From Tunicatimonas sp964551335 (GTDB lineage Bacteria; Bacteroidota; Bacteroidia; Cytophagales; Cyclobacteriaceae): 64,000 nt of DNA. Made by a program: the position numbers and the translations under genes. The stretch covers positions 1 to 64,000 of the forward strand of contig CAZKCO010000003.1 in the NCBI GenBank assembly GCA_964551335.1, read 5' to 3'. How positions within the stretch are numbered: position 1 is the first letter of the stretch; the number at the start of each line of letters is the position of its first letter. Of this stretch, positions 8,794 to 17,903 are shown piece after piece. Under the pieces are notes generated by a model. The model searched no databases and was not told the origin of the DNA. It saw only the letters and a list, made by a program, of their open reading frames with translations.

Positions 8794-10110
8794 ATGCCGA
8801 AGACAAAACACAGAAACAAGAAAAAGGTTAACCACCAACAGTTGGTCGCCCAGCGGAGGAATGATTACAAACGAAAGATTATCCGGTTGGCCAAACTGGT
8901 TGGGGCCGAAGAGGCACTACCGTGGATCTCAAAAGCTGATTGGGAGCAGCTTTGCAATACCCGGTTTCGGGCCATTCGAATTGAGGCAGGAAATGATTTA
9001 GTACCCAAGCAACTCCTGACTACGGCCCGCAAGCAGATGGACCAGTACCTGAGTGAACAGCGCGTTAGTTTTGTGGAGGGCGGTTACGAAATGTCGTACA
9101 AAGAGTATATTGCCGTGGCATTGCATATGTACTACTACGTAACCGATAAAAAAAATCCCTGCCCGATTATCGTCAAGGAGAAGTTTGCTAAACTGATTGA
9201 AGCCATTGAGGGCGTAGAGAACTCGCCACTCAATTTGCTGATGACTACCTCTAATTTTGTCTCCATTCAGATGAGCCGCATGCACCGCCGCATGTACTTC
9301 TTCCGACACCAAATTGAAGCTCACGATTTTCATGTAAACGAAAGCTTATATCTATACGGGTTTCAGCACCACAAGCGTAAGTTGCGAATACGGGATACTA
9401 CCCGCCTGGCTTACCGGGTTGGCTGGTGCACCGCCGAACAGGGAATTACCTGGGCTGAAGTAATCGGTGCCCAATTTGGGTACGACAACGAATGGTCGAA
9501 CCTACCCGTGCGGGTGTACGTACAGGCGCACGCTCTACAACGATTGAAAGAGCGGGTAGATCTAATTCACAATTCGTACCTGCAATTTTATCTATATCTT
9601 TCTATACAGGATTTGGTAGTAGTACGCACCGAAAGCGGGCAGCAGCTAATTGAATTTCACTACTCGGGTAAAAAGCTAGGCTATTTCGCCTTCGACCTAC
9701 TTGGGAAAAACCTAATCATTCGCACTTTCCTGTTCATTACCATGGATGGTACGCCGGAAGGCGATGTCTTGCGAGAGAAACTAGGCATTGAAGCTGAGGA
9801 TAAAAAGTATCTCTCTATTGACAAACTGAGCACCTTTATTATTTCTGATATTAAGAGTAACCCAGAAGTAAAACAGCACTTTATTGATGCTGGATGCGGA
9901 CAATTATTTGAGTGGGAAGGAGTAGACTTTAGCCAGATTGAAGAGATGGAGCACGCTACTAAGATAGAGTCATATCTGAGCAAAGCTCGGGCTTATCATT
10001 CAGAGCCATCGCCAATAGATGAACCAGAAGAAGCATTAGAAGATAACCGCATTATGATTCCTGACGGCTACGACCCGCTACTGCTACCGCAATCATGCAT
10101 TTCGGCGTGA
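8794..10110 (+). CDS. hypothetical protein, 438 aa, basic N-terminus
   Basis: I do not recognise this family. The N-terminal 35 residues are strongly basic (MPKTKHRNKKK and further Lys/Arg), which suggests nucleic-acid or ribosome contact. No signal peptide or membrane segment is visible. A segment at residues 246-256 (HALQRLKERVD) resembles the His...Arg...Arg pattern seen in small RNase-like domains, but this is only a motif-level likeness. The central region is rich in Tyr, Phe and His, and the last 50 residues are acidic and likely disordered. Codon use looks like that of neighbouring genes. Its 3' end overlaps the convergent small membrane-protein gene by 18 bp. Confidence 0.75.
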   Translation: MPKTKHRNKKKVNHQQLVAQRRNDYKRKIIRLAKLVGAEEALPWISKADWEQLCNTRFRAIRIEAGNDLVPKQLLTTARKQMDQYLSEQRVSFVEGGYEMSYKEYIAVALHMYYYVTDKKNPCPIIVKEKFAKLIEAIEGVENSPLNLLMTTSNFVSIQMSRMHRRMYFFRHQIEAHDFHVNESLYLYGFQHHKRKLRIRDTTRLAYRVGWCTAEQGITWAEVIGAQFGYDNEWSNLPVRVYVQAHALQRLKERVDLIHNSYLQFYLYLSIQDLVVVRTESGQQLIEFHYSGKKLGYFAFDLLGKNLIIRTFLFITMDGTPEGDVLREKLGIEAEDKKYLSIDKLSTFIISDIKSNPEVKQHFIDAGCGQLFEWEGVDFSQIEEMEHATKIESYLSKARAYHSEPSPIDEPEEALEDNRIMIPDGYDPLLLPQSCISA

Positions 10111-10302
10111 ACTGGCCCACAGAATGATGCCCACAATCAATACCACTACGCTGATGATCAACGGCGTATAGTCGGCTTTGCTTACGACAACGTCCATTCC
10201 GAATACGCTAAAGCTGTCCGAATCCTGTACTGCCTGCATGCCAGTGATAGTAGTACTGACCAAGCCAATCAGGGTTAGTATAATTCCAATTGTTTTTTTC
10301 AT
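10093..10302 (-). CDS. small two-TM membrane protein
   Basis: A 69-residue protein with two hydrophobic segments (about residues 3-22 and 46-64) separated by a polar loop, and a short basic C-terminus (SSRRNA). It resembles small DUF3185-like membrane proteins in layout, but I cannot place it firmly. It converges on the 438-residue gene, overlapping its end by 18 bp. Confidence 0.65.
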   Translation of the reverse strand: MKKTIGIILTLIGLVSTTITGMQAVQDSDSFSVFGMDVVVSKADYTPLIISVVVLIVGIILWASSRRNA

Positions 10303-10415
10303 GTAAATTGCGGTATGTTAGAAGTTTAAGAATCAAAAAAATGTGCCTACTGGTCGGTTGTCGGTGTAGGACACTACTTAAACATCAGTTTAATACAAGT
10401 TTTGGGTTCGCTGCG

Positions 10416-11477
10416 CTACCTTTCCCCTACCTGCTTCTGAGGTTCCAGTTTAAACGAACGATCCTCTAATACATCTTCTACGTAGAGCATTTTTACCAGT
10501 ATCATGATTATTGCAAAAATAGGAGTTGCTAATATCAGCCCCAATGCGCCCGTGAAAACACCAAGTACCAGTTGAGCAAATAACACCATCGCCATAGGCA
10601 AAGAGAGCTTGTGGCGTTGAATGAGAGGGGTTAAAAAGTTACTTTCAACAATCTGAACACCAACATACACCAAAGCCGTCCAAAGAACGGTTTGCCAACC
10701 CATAGTAGCTGCCACCAGTACGCCCAGTACTAAGGCGATTAATGGTCCGAAGTTGGGCACAAAAGCCAGTAATCCGGCTGAAAGCCCTAGCACAACAGCA
10801 AACGGCAACCCAATAATCCAGAGTCCCACCCAGGTAAGCACTGCCACTATTAGCATGGATAACAGCTTTCCTGATAGCCAGCTACGTAATGTCTGCCCCA
10901 GAGTGTCTAATACTTCTTCTGTTCGGGAACGCCCGGCTTTTGGAACGAGATGCACAATACCACTTAGATAAGCCTGAGGAGTTGCGTATATCAGAAAACC
11001 CATAAATAAAATGATGTAAACGTCTGCCAGTACCCCGAAGACTCCGAATACAGTAGTGAAGAACCGCTGCGCGTTAGAAGCTAATTCTTTTCGTATGTTT
11101 TTCTGCTCAACGTACTGCACCAGTTGGCTGCCTACGGTAGTTTGCTCCAGTTGACTCTTTACTTGCTGTACCGATTGAGGTAACTGCTGTTGTAGTTCAC
11201 TGGCTTGCTGGGTAACATACGGCGATAATCCCCATACAGCCGCACCGGCTACTAGTAAAAAGCCAATTACGGCTAATAGCTTACTCCAGGTCTTGTTTAT
11301 TGGAAGGTGCTTGCTCAACCAGCGAGCAATTCCATCAAAAAATATTGCTACCAAAATTGCCCCTACTACAATTAGCAGCACTGAAAAGATATGTCCCAGA
11401 AAGAGTAATAACAAAACTGCAGCACTTACTATGGCTACCGAGATGAGTACCCTTTTGGTAAACTGGTTGTGATTCAT
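10416..11477 (-). CDS. AI-2E (PerM/TqsA-like) family transporter
   Basis: A 353-residue integral membrane protein with about seven to eight hydrophobic segments. A long amphipathic periplasmic stretch lies after the first three of them (about residues 85-135, rich in Gln). The C-terminal half carries the family-typical glycine/proline-rich segments such as FVPNFGPLIALVLG and the later EGALTPLIQ-like segment (here SNFLTPLIQ). Members export small molecules or ions; the substrate varies (AI-2, Na+/H+ exchange) and cannot be read here. It stands between topoisomerase IV subunit A and the small membrane protein, all on the minus strand. Confidence 0.88.
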   Translation of the reverse strand: MNHNQFTKRVLISVAIVSAAVLLLLFLGHIFSVLLIVVGAILVAIFFDGIARWLSKHLPINKTWSKLLAVIGFLLVAGAAVWGLSPYVTQQASELQQQLPQSVQQVKSQLEQTTVGSQLVQYVEQKNIRKELASNAQRFFTTVFGVFGVLADVYIILFMGFLIYATPQAYLSGIVHLVPKAGRSRTEEVLDTLGQTLRSWLSGKLLSMLIVAVLTWVGLWIIGLPFAVVLGLSAGLLAFVPNFGPLIALVLGVLVAATMGWQTVLWTALVYVGVQIVESNFLTPLIQRHKLSLPMAMVLFAQLVLGVFTGALGLILATPIFAIIMILVKMLYVEDVLEDRSFKLEPQKQVGER

Positions 11478-11567
11478 ACGGGATGAGTTAAAAAAATCAA
11501 TTAGCTATCTCCTTCACAACCACCCTCAACTCAATTGGTTTTTAAAAGCTGATTGGTACTGTGACAC

Positions 11568-14189
11568 TTACTTGAACAGCTTCATCTGGTCTTTTTGCTT
11601 TCCTTTCATATCCCAAACCACTTCGTCGCCAACTGTCTTAAACTGTCCGTTTTCACTACCCGTTTCATCTACATCTTCTTCAGCCGCTTTCTGAGACTTG
11701 CTGGTAGTAAGCAACTTCACATCTTTCACCTTGTGCTTAGTAAGGCGGTTACCAAGCGCCTTCCATCCTTTTACATCCACTAGTACGTCTACGTCAAAAG
11801 TCTGATGTTCGTGCTTACGGCTTCCTTCGCGCACAAATTTTACGTCAATCTGAGGCTGACGCTCAGTTGAGGCTACCAATAGTTTGGAACTGCGGGCGTC
11901 GGTAATAAATGAAAAGCGGCGGTCGGGTGTAGTGGTTTCTACGTTAAATCGCTTCACGTAGTACTGCTTGGAGTTACCGTCGTAGTATACGGCTGAGATA
12001 GGACGTGACTCCTCAAACTTCTCCAGTAAAACGGTCTGGTTAGGATCGAATTTATTGGTGAGTTCATAGTTCTTCAGCTCGTAGGTTCCGTCTTTATAAA
12101 TCGCCAGTATTTTATCGTCGCCTTCAAAGGTTCCTAGATAACGGCCCCGCTCGTCGGTGTTCAAGGTGCCTACTACCTCGTCGTACCAAATCTCAATACC
12201 TCCCAGGGTAGATTCACCTTCGGCGGTTTTCTCAATTTTCCGTATCGGATACTTGGTCAGGATATTACCGTTCGCCCCGCGCCCTTTGATGTCTAACGTA
12301 GCAAAGTCAAAGTCAAACTTCTTGATTTTTGCGCGTGAGCGGGACGACAAATGTACCGTAATTACTTCGGCTTCGGCATTAGGGTTAGCGGTAAAGTACA
12401 GTACTTTAGAGCCTTTGCTACCTTTGGTCAGATCGTACTCCTTATCGCGGGTTACCGCCAGCACCTGAAACCGTTTGATCATAGAACGTCCGCTGGCACC
12501 GTCCAGATAAACCATATTATACACCCGCCGCTCGTCGTTCTTCCGGAATACGTCGGCATGGATGATGTTCTTACCCACGTACACTTTATCGGAGATACGA
12601 GTTACTACGCATTTTCCATCCTCGCGGAATACGATGATGTCATCAATATCCGAACATTCGGTTACCTGCTTTATGTCATCACCTTTTTTAAGGCCGTAAC
12701 CGATGAAGCCATCTTTGTAGTTTACGTACAGCTTTTCATTATTGGCCGCTACCACATTAGCCTCAATGGTATCAAAAGTTTTAATTTCCGTTTTCCGCTC
12801 TCGGCCTTTTCCGTACTTATCCAGCAGCTTTTTGTAGTAGGCAACAGCGTACTCTTTGATGTGCGCCAGGTCATGCCGGGTTTGTTCCAGATCATCCTGT
12901 AGCCGCTTCATCAGTTCATCCGCCTTGAAGCTGTCGAACTTAGAAATACGTTTGATTTTGATCTCGGTCAGCCGAACCAGATCGTCTTCCTTAATCTCCC
13001 GGTAAAACTGCTTTTTAAAGGGTTCCAGCCCTTTATCAATGCGACTGAGCACCTCTTCCCAGGTCTCCGCTTCTTCAATGTCGCGGTAGATACGGTTTTC
13101 GATGAAAATCTTTTCTAGGGAAGCAAATAGAATCTTCTCTAGCAGTTCGCCTTCCTTAATGAGTAGCTCCTGCCGCAGTAGCTCCACTGTTTGTTCGGTA
13201 GACTGCTTCAGTAGTTCGTTCACGGTGAGAAAGCGGGGCTTATCGTCAACGATAACGCAGGCATTGGGTGATATGGACACCTCGCAGTCGGTAAACTTGT
13301 ATAAAGCATCCTTAGTGATCTCCGGCGACTGTCCGGGAGCCAAGGATATCAGAATCTCCACATCCTTGGCGGTATTATCTACCACCTTTTTGATCTTGAT
13401 CTTCCCTTTGTCGTTGGCTTTGATGATAGAATCAATCAAACTATTGGTCGTCACTCCAAAAGGTATGTCGCGAATGACGAGGGTTTGCTTGTCGTACTCC
13501 TCCATGGTCGCTCTTACGCGCACTTTTCCGCCTCGCTTGCCCTGGTTGTAATCCGTAACATCAATAGATCCACCGGTAGCAAAATCTGGGTAGATAGTGA
13601 CCTTTTTATTACGAATAACATTGATACAGCCCTGAACCAACTCAACAAAATTATGGGGCAAAATTCGGGTGGAAAGACCTACGGCAATTCCCTCCACTCC
13701 CTGGGCTAGCAGCAACGGGAATTTCACCGGAAAGGTGATCGGTTCTTTTTTCCGGCCATCGTACGATAGCTGCCACTGAGTAGTCTGTGGATTAAATACT
13801 ACGTCTAGTGCAAACTTAGACAGGCGGGTTTCGATATAGCGAGCGGCCGCCGCACTGTCTCCGGTACGAATGTCCCCCCAGTTTCCCTGGGTATCGAGTA
13901 ATAAATTTTTCTGTCCTAAGCCTACCATTGCATCGCCAATGGAAGCATCACCATGTGGGTGGTACTGCATGGTTTGCCCAATGGCATTGGCTACTTTATG
14001 AAAGCGGCCGTCGTCCATTTCTTTTAGGGCGTGTAAGATACGGCGTTGTACCGGTTTCATTCCGTCTTCCACCGCCGGAACCGCTCGTTCCAGTATTACA
14101 TAGGATGCGTAGCCAAGGAAGTAATCCTCGTACATATGATCCAAGCTCTCTAAGTTTTCTAAAGCACCGTCTTGGGTAAATTCGCTCAT
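11568..14189 (-). CDS. parC: DNA topoisomerase IV subunit A
   Basis: This is the DNA-cleaving subunit of topoisomerase IV (873 aa), which unlinks daughter chromosomes. The N-terminal domain has the QRRIL motif and the catalytic tyrosine Tyr118 in the AARYIE segment, with Arg117 before it. A tower/coiled-coil region follows (to about residue 470), then a C-terminal beta-pinwheel that ends in a lysine-rich tail. The C-terminal half is annotated in Bacteroidota as a DNA gyrase/topo IV pinwheel. GyrA is the alternative, but the neighbouring type IIA B subunit and the lengths fit the ParC/ParE pair of this phylum. It follows parE and a 65-residue gene on the same strand. Confidence 0.9.
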   Translation of the reverse strand: MSEFTQDGALENLESLDHMYEDYFLGYASYVILERAVPAVEDGMKPVQRRILHALKEMDDGRFHKVANAIGQTMQYHPHGDASIGDAMVGLGQKNLLLDTQGNWGDIRTGDSAAAARYIETRLSKFALDVVFNPQTTQWQLSYDGRKKEPITFPVKFPLLLAQGVEGIAVGLSTRILPHNFVELVQGCINVIRNKKVTIYPDFATGGSIDVTDYNQGKRGGKVRVRATMEEYDKQTLVIRDIPFGVTTNSLIDSIIKANDKGKIKIKKVVDNTAKDVEILISLAPGQSPEITKDALYKFTDCEVSISPNACVIVDDKPRFLTVNELLKQSTEQTVELLRQELLIKEGELLEKILFASLEKIFIENRIYRDIEEAETWEEVLSRIDKGLEPFKKQFYREIKEDDLVRLTEIKIKRISKFDSFKADELMKRLQDDLEQTRHDLAHIKEYAVAYYKKLLDKYGKGRERKTEIKTFDTIEANVVAANNEKLYVNYKDGFIGYGLKKGDDIKQVTECSDIDDIIVFREDGKCVVTRISDKVYVGKNIIHADVFRKNDERRVYNMVYLDGASGRSMIKRFQVLAVTRDKEYDLTKGSKGSKVLYFTANPNAEAEVITVHLSSRSRAKIKKFDFDFATLDIKGRGANGNILTKYPIRKIEKTAEGESTLGGIEIWYDEVVGTLNTDERGRYLGTFEGDDKILAIYKDGTYELKNYELTNKFDPNQTVLLEKFEESRPISAVYYDGNSKQYYVKRFNVETTTPDRRFSFITDARSSKLLVASTERQPQIDVKFVREGSRKHEHQTFDVDVLVDVKGWKALGNRLTKHKVKDVKLLTTSKSQKAAEEDVDETGSENGQFKTVGDEVVWDMKGKQKDQMKLFK

Positions 14190-14233
14190 AATGGGTTATT
14201 TGCTCTATTGCTCGATAGTTCTATTGCTGATTT

Positions 14234-14286
14234 ATTAAGTCCACTGTCGATGGTCAACAGTGCTCGGCGGCCGATCCACAGTAATT
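14234..14286. repeat. intergenic repeat with CGGCGGCCG core (copy A)
   Basis: The gap between parC and the 65-residue gene carries an AAGTCCACTG stretch, then CGGCGGCCG (14265-14273), then ATCCACAG. The same order (AGTCC-rich left arm, GGCGGCCG core, ATC-containing right arm) is seen at 51343-51398 and, inverted, at 61661-61710. Just upstream (14200-14230) are octamers of the type TATTGCTC. Confidence 0.5.
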
Positions 14287-14365
14287 TGCCCTTTGCCGTT
14301 AGTTCGCGACCACTTTACTCTAATCCTGTATGTTTTTCCAGACAGCGGATACGATCCTCGAATCC

Positions 14366-14563
14366 TTATACTTTCTTAGTTTGCACCATCCATTTTCCAA
14401 CTATATCTGCCAGGGCGTTTACTGAAACAACAACTCGCTCATTGTATTCTTTTTGTTGCTTTTCAGATTTGTCCATGCGCTCAATCATCTGATCTTGCTT
14501 TTTTAAACTTTCTGCTAAAAGCTCAACGATACGGTCCGCCCGTCGGCCCGTATCGTTTTTCAT
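14366..14563 (-). CDS. small coiled-coil protein between parE and parC
   Basis: A 65-residue, highly charged helical protein with heptad-like hydrophobic spacing (IVELL, LKKQ, MIERM, then VVVSVNALADIV). It probably forms a coiled coil. No known family is recognised. It starts 20 bp after the parE stop and lies 176 bp before parC, so it is very likely transcribed with both. The first codons sit inside a perfect 10-bp inverted repeat (14525-14557). A role linked to topoisomerase IV is an inference from position only. Confidence 0.6.
   Translation of the reverse strand: MKNDTGRRADRIVELLAESLKKQDQMIERMDKSEKQQKEYNERVVVSVNALADIVGKWMVQTKKV
14525..14557 (-). other. perfect 10-bp inverted repeat at a gene start
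   Basis: AACGATACGG (14525-14534) and CCGTATCGTT (14548-14557) are exact reverse complements separated by 13 bases. On the minus strand the hairpin begins six bases after the A of the ATG of the 65-residue gene, so it would form in the mRNA at the ribosome-binding region. It could instead be a protein-binding DNA site. Confidence 0.7.
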
Positions 14564-14583
14564 GTTGTCTGGGTTTTTAAATG

Positions 14584-16455
14584 TTAAACTGCTTCCTCCA
14601 CCAAATCCTTTTCTACTTTAAGGCGATCAATGATAAACTCCTGACGATTGGAGGTATTCTTACCCATATAAAACGTCAACAGCTTTTTGATATTGGTTTC
14701 ATCGTCGAGCAGCACTGGTTCCAACCGGATGTCTTCGCCGATAAACTGACCAAATTCATCCGGAGAAATCTCGCCCAGTCCTTTAAAGCGGGTGATTTCC
14801 GGCTTTCCGCCTAATTTACCTACCGCCTGTTGTTTCTCCTCTTCGTTATAGCAGTAAATCGTCTCCTTCTTGTTTCGTACCCGGAAAAGCGGGGTATCCA
14901 GAATATAAACGTGCCCCTGTCGCACCAGATCGGGAAAAAATTGTAAGAAGAACGTGAGCAGAAGCAAGCGGATGTGCATACCGTCTACGTCAGCATCGGT
15001 AGCAATAATGATTTTCTGGTAGCGTAACCCGTCCAGCCCATCTTCAATATTCAGGGCGTGCTGGAGCAGATTAAACTCTTCATTCTCGTACACTACCTTT
15101 TTGGTAAGCGAAAAGCAGTTGAGCGGCTTACCCCGCAGGCTGAACACCGCCTGGGTCTGCACATCGCGGGCTTTGGTAATGGAACCACTGGCTGAATCTC
15201 CCTCCGTAATAAAAATCATCGTACCGGGCCGACGGTCTTCACCTTTACCGTTGTGCTTGTCGTCCAAGTGAATACGACAGTCGCGCAGTTTCTTGTTATG
15301 CAGATTAGCTTTCTTGGCCCGCTCATTGGCCAGCTTCTTAATTCCCGCAATATCCTTTCGCTCCCGCTCTGATTGTTTAATTCGTTTTTTCAGCGCTTCG
15401 GCTACTTCTTTGTTCCGGTGGAGAAAGTCATCTAAGCTTTGCTTTATAAAATCCCCCACAAACTGCCGCATAGAAGGTCCCTTGGGGGCTACGTTAAGCG
15501 AGCCCAGTTTGGTTTTGGTTTGCGACTCAAAAACTGGCTCCTGCACCCGTACCGAGATAGCCGCCACAATTCCGTTGCGGATGTCTCTTACGTCATAATT
15601 ATCGTCGAAGTGCTTTCGTACCGTATCTACTATTGCCTCACGAAAGGCCTGAAGGTGAGTTCCACCCTGGGTAGTGTACTGTCCGTTTACAAAGGAGTAA
15701 TACTCTTCCCCGTACTGGTCGGAGTGAGATAAAGCTAGTTCAATGTCGTTACCCTTTAAATGAACTACCGGATAACGCAGGTTCTCTTCTTTGGTTTTTT
15801 TCTCCAGAAGGTCTTTCAACCCGTTCTCCGACCGAAACTTTTGTCCGTTGAAAATGATAGTTAAACCGGCATTAAGAAAAGCATAGTTCCAAAGCTGGTT
15901 CTCGATGTACTGAGGGCGGAAATGAAAGTTCTTGAAAACTTTTCCGTCGGGCTCAAAGACGATGTAGGTGCCGTTTTTCTCTCCGGATTTACCAATCCGG
16001 GTATCTTTCAAAGTTTCACCCCGCTCAAACTCGGCCAGTTTGGTTTTGCCATCGCGAAACGACTGTACCTTGAAATAGGTGGAAAGCGCGTTTACCGCCT
16101 TGGTACCTACTCCGTTCAGCCCCACTGATTTCTGAAAGGCCGCTGAATCATATTTCCCGCCGGTATTGATCTTGGAAACGCAGTCTACCACTTTTCCCAA
16201 AGGAATGCCGCGTCCGTAGTCCCGCACTTCTACCCGATGGTCAGATATTTTGATATCGATGGTTTTGCCGAAACCCATCACGTACTCGTCAATACTGTTA
16301 TCAATCACCTCCTTTAGTAGTACGTAAATTCCATCATCAGCCGATGAACCATCGCCCAGCTTACCGATATACATACCCGGCCGCATTCGGATATGCTCCC
16401 GCCAATCTAATGAACGAATACTGTCTTCGGTGTACGTTGCGTTGCTATTTGCCAT
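14584..16455 (-). CDS. parE: DNA topoisomerase IV subunit B
   Basis: The ATPase subunit of topoisomerase IV (623 aa). The GHKL ATP-binding fold shows EVIDNSIDE (Asn53 for Mg-ATP), GRGIP at residues 81-85 and the VGLNGVGTKAVNALS loop near 111-125. The TOPRIM domain has EGDSASGS near residue 417 and DADVDG near residue 487. Length and motif spacing fit ParE rather than the longer GyrB forms. It heads the operon parE - 65 aa gene - parC. Confidence 0.93.
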   Translation of the reverse strand: MANSNATYTEDSIRSLDWREHIRMRPGMYIGKLGDGSSADDGIYVLLKEVIDNSIDEYVMGFGKTIDIKISDHRVEVRDYGRGIPLGKVVDCVSKINTGGKYDSAAFQKSVGLNGVGTKAVNALSTYFKVQSFRDGKTKLAEFERGETLKDTRIGKSGEKNGTYIVFEPDGKVFKNFHFRPQYIENQLWNYAFLNAGLTIIFNGQKFRSENGLKDLLEKKTKEENLRYPVVHLKGNDIELALSHSDQYGEEYYSFVNGQYTTQGGTHLQAFREAIVDTVRKHFDDNYDVRDIRNGIVAAISVRVQEPVFESQTKTKLGSLNVAPKGPSMRQFVGDFIKQSLDDFLHRNKEVAEALKKRIKQSERERKDIAGIKKLANERAKKANLHNKKLRDCRIHLDDKHNGKGEDRRPGTMIFITEGDSASGSITKARDVQTQAVFSLRGKPLNCFSLTKKVVYENEEFNLLQHALNIEDGLDGLRYQKIIIATDADVDGMHIRLLLLTFFLQFFPDLVRQGHVYILDTPLFRVRNKKETIYCYNEEEKQQAVGKLGGKPEITRFKGLGEISPDEFGQFIGEDIRLEPVLLDDETNIKKLLTFYMGKNTSNRQEFIIDRLKVEKDLVEEAV

Positions 16456-16542
16456 AGTTTGTTAAAATCTTAGCGATAAAATTACAGAACCTAGCCATTA
16501 GTGAAACCAAAAAAAGGAAAAAATCAATCCGGTTTCAAGATT

Positions 16543-16550
16543 CAAATATA
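16543..16550 (-). promoter_or_regulatory. candidate -7 box of the parE operon
   Basis: Read on the minus strand, TATATTTG fits the Bacteroidota -7 consensus TAnnTTTG, 88 bases upstream of the parE ATG in an AT-rich gap. No convincing -33 TTG is seen at the expected distance. Confidence 0.3.
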
Positions 16551-16670
16551 CTTAAAAAAAGAATTAAATACTTAATAAAGTTACATATAGTTAAACCTGC
16601 CTCTTTGTTAAGTACTGATTACTAGTGGTTTCGGGATTAAAGCTTATTTTAACACTTTAATACGTAAGTA

Positions 16671-17432
16671 TCAGATGGTAATCGTAAGTCCATCGTACGC
16701 CAATGAAACATTAGCGGGTAGCTCTTTTAAAATATCGCGATGCAACCCCATACGGTGGCTCATGTGGATAAGGTACGTTTGTTCAGGCTTAAGTTCTTCT
16801 ACCAGCGCTAATGCCTCTTCCAGGGTTAAGTGAGATAAATGACTCTGTTTTTGCAGAGCATTTAGTACCAGCACCTTGCTTCCTCGAATTTTCTCCTTCT
16901 CAGTTTCTGAGATTGTTTTAGCATCGGTAATGTAGGTAAAATTGTAGATACGAAACCCGAACACAGGCAGTTTATAGTGCAATACTTCTACTGGTTGAAA
17001 GGGAACCCCCAAAACGCTGAACGGCTCACGATCGATCTCGTGAATATCAACCTGAGGCACCCCAGGGTATTTTTTCTCCGCAAAAACGTAAGCAAATTCC
17101 CGTTTAAGACTTTCAACTACTCGAGCGTGAGCGTATACCGGCATGGCCTGCTTCTGCAAAAAATTGAAACTGCGAACATCGTCCATACCGGCGGTGTGGT
17201 CTTTATGCTCGTGGGTAAATACCAACGCATCTAACCGCCGTATCCGGTTGGTGAGCACCTGTTGCCGGAAATCGGGACCCGAATCGATAATAATGCTTTT
17301 GCCGTCAACCTCCAAGTGCACCGAGACCCGTAAGCGTTTATCCCGAAAATCTACCGAAGTACATACCTCGCAGGTGCAGCCAATCACGGGAACCCCCTGC
17401 GACGTACCAGTACCTAAAAATGTTACTTTCAA
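16671..17432 (-). CDS. PhnP-like MBL-fold metallo-hydrolase
   Basis: A 253-residue metallo-beta-lactamase-fold hydrolase. The metal-binding motif HEHKDH (His74, His76, Asp78, His79) is intact, and an early Cys cluster (Cys19, Cys21, Cys24) matches the structural zinc site of PhnP-type phosphodiesterases. The C-terminal LIHMSH segment provides the last histidines. PhnP hydrolyses cyclic phosphoribosyl phosphate in phosphonate use, but no other phn gene is nearby, so the substrate here is open. Its start overlaps the stop of the 91-residue gene by 4 bp, implying translational coupling. Confidence 0.87.
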   Translation of the reverse strand: MKVTFLGTGTSQGVPVIGCTCEVCTSVDFRDKRLRVSVHLEVDGKSIIIDSGPDFRQQVLTNRIRRLDALVFTHEHKDHTAGMDDVRSFNFLQKQAMPVYAHARVVESLKREFAYVFAEKKYPGVPQVDIHEIDREPFSVLGVPFQPVEVLHYKLPVFGFRIYNFTYITDAKTISETEKEKIRGSKVLVLNALQKQSHLSHLTLEEALALVEELKPEQTYLIHMSHRMGLHRDILKELPANVSLAYDGLTITI

Positions 17433-17704
17433 AGGGGAGTAGATATTTCTAAAAGTTCGGCTAACATCTTCTGTTGCTTAGCAGAAAGCTTTTCCGGATC
17501 AATATCCAGTTGCCGGATTATTTCCAGTAAGCAGTTAATTTTTCCTTCCAGCGTGTAGTACTTGTTTACGATCACCAGACAGGTATCACGCAAAATGCAG
17601 TAGCCCGATTTAAAATTACCTTTCTCGTAGCGCAATACATAATCCGACTGATTAAGCAGGTCTTCCAGTTTACGTAAGTAGTGGGGAGTGTACTTTATTT
17701 GCAT
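17429..17704 (-). CDS. conserved hypothetical protein, 91 aa
   Basis: I do not recognise a named family. The protein is soluble and predicted mixed alpha/beta: an N-terminal segment with YLRKLEDLL, a central stretch with a cysteine pair around LRDTC, and a C-terminal helix. Its sequence suggests a real gene (normal codon use, 4-bp ATGA overlap with the metallo-hydrolase). The partner gene is the PhnP-like hydrolase just downstream. Confidence 0.7.
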   Translation of the reverse strand: MQIKYTPHYLRKLEDLLNQSDYVLRYEKGNFKSGYCILRDTCLVIVNKYYTLEGKINCLLEIIRQLDIDPEKLSAKQQKMLAELLEISTPL

Positions 17705-17712
17705 ATTTTTTT

Positions 17713-17755
17713 AGTCCATAATCCACAACTGACAGTCCACAGTCATTTGTCATAC
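17713..17755. repeat. AGTC/CCAC-rich octamer-periodic repeat
   Basis: The stretch after the 91-residue gene consists of related 8-mers (AGTCCATA, ATCCACAA, CCACAGTC). The 13-mer AGTCATTTGTCAT at 17741-17753 recurs inverted at 44379-44391, in another intergenic gap. Confidence 0.5.
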
Positions 17756-17852
17756 CAGATCAAGCCAAGGATAAGCTGATCACAATATCCTTATTTCTAC
17801 CAGTCACTAATATTCCGACTTGGGACTTTGGGCCTCCAACCTCTAACCCAGT

Positions 17853-17902
17853 GGGGAACTGCTTCCAACTTCCGTCCCTGCGGGGAACCGCTTCCCGCTT
17901 CT
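17853..17902. repeat. direct repeat GGGGAACYGCTTCC next to the response-regulator stop
   Basis: Two related 21-bp copies (17853-17873 and 17882-17902) share GGGGAAC-GCTTCC and end one base from the stop codon of the response-regulator gene. They are GC-richer than the surroundings and could act in mRNA 3'-end formation. No T-tract is present. Confidence 0.45.
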
Positions 17903-17903
17903 G

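Noticed and set aside
12351..12902. Plus-strand frame (183 aa) inside parC
   Set aside because: Shadow of the strong parC frame; no independent signals.
13844..13854. Additional copy of the GCGGCGGCCGC core
   Set aside because: It lies inside parC and encodes an alanine run at the active-site segment, so it needs no repeat explanation.
16671..17432. PhnP gene as part of a phosphonate (phn) operon
   Set aside because: No other phn genes nearby; neighbours are unrelated.
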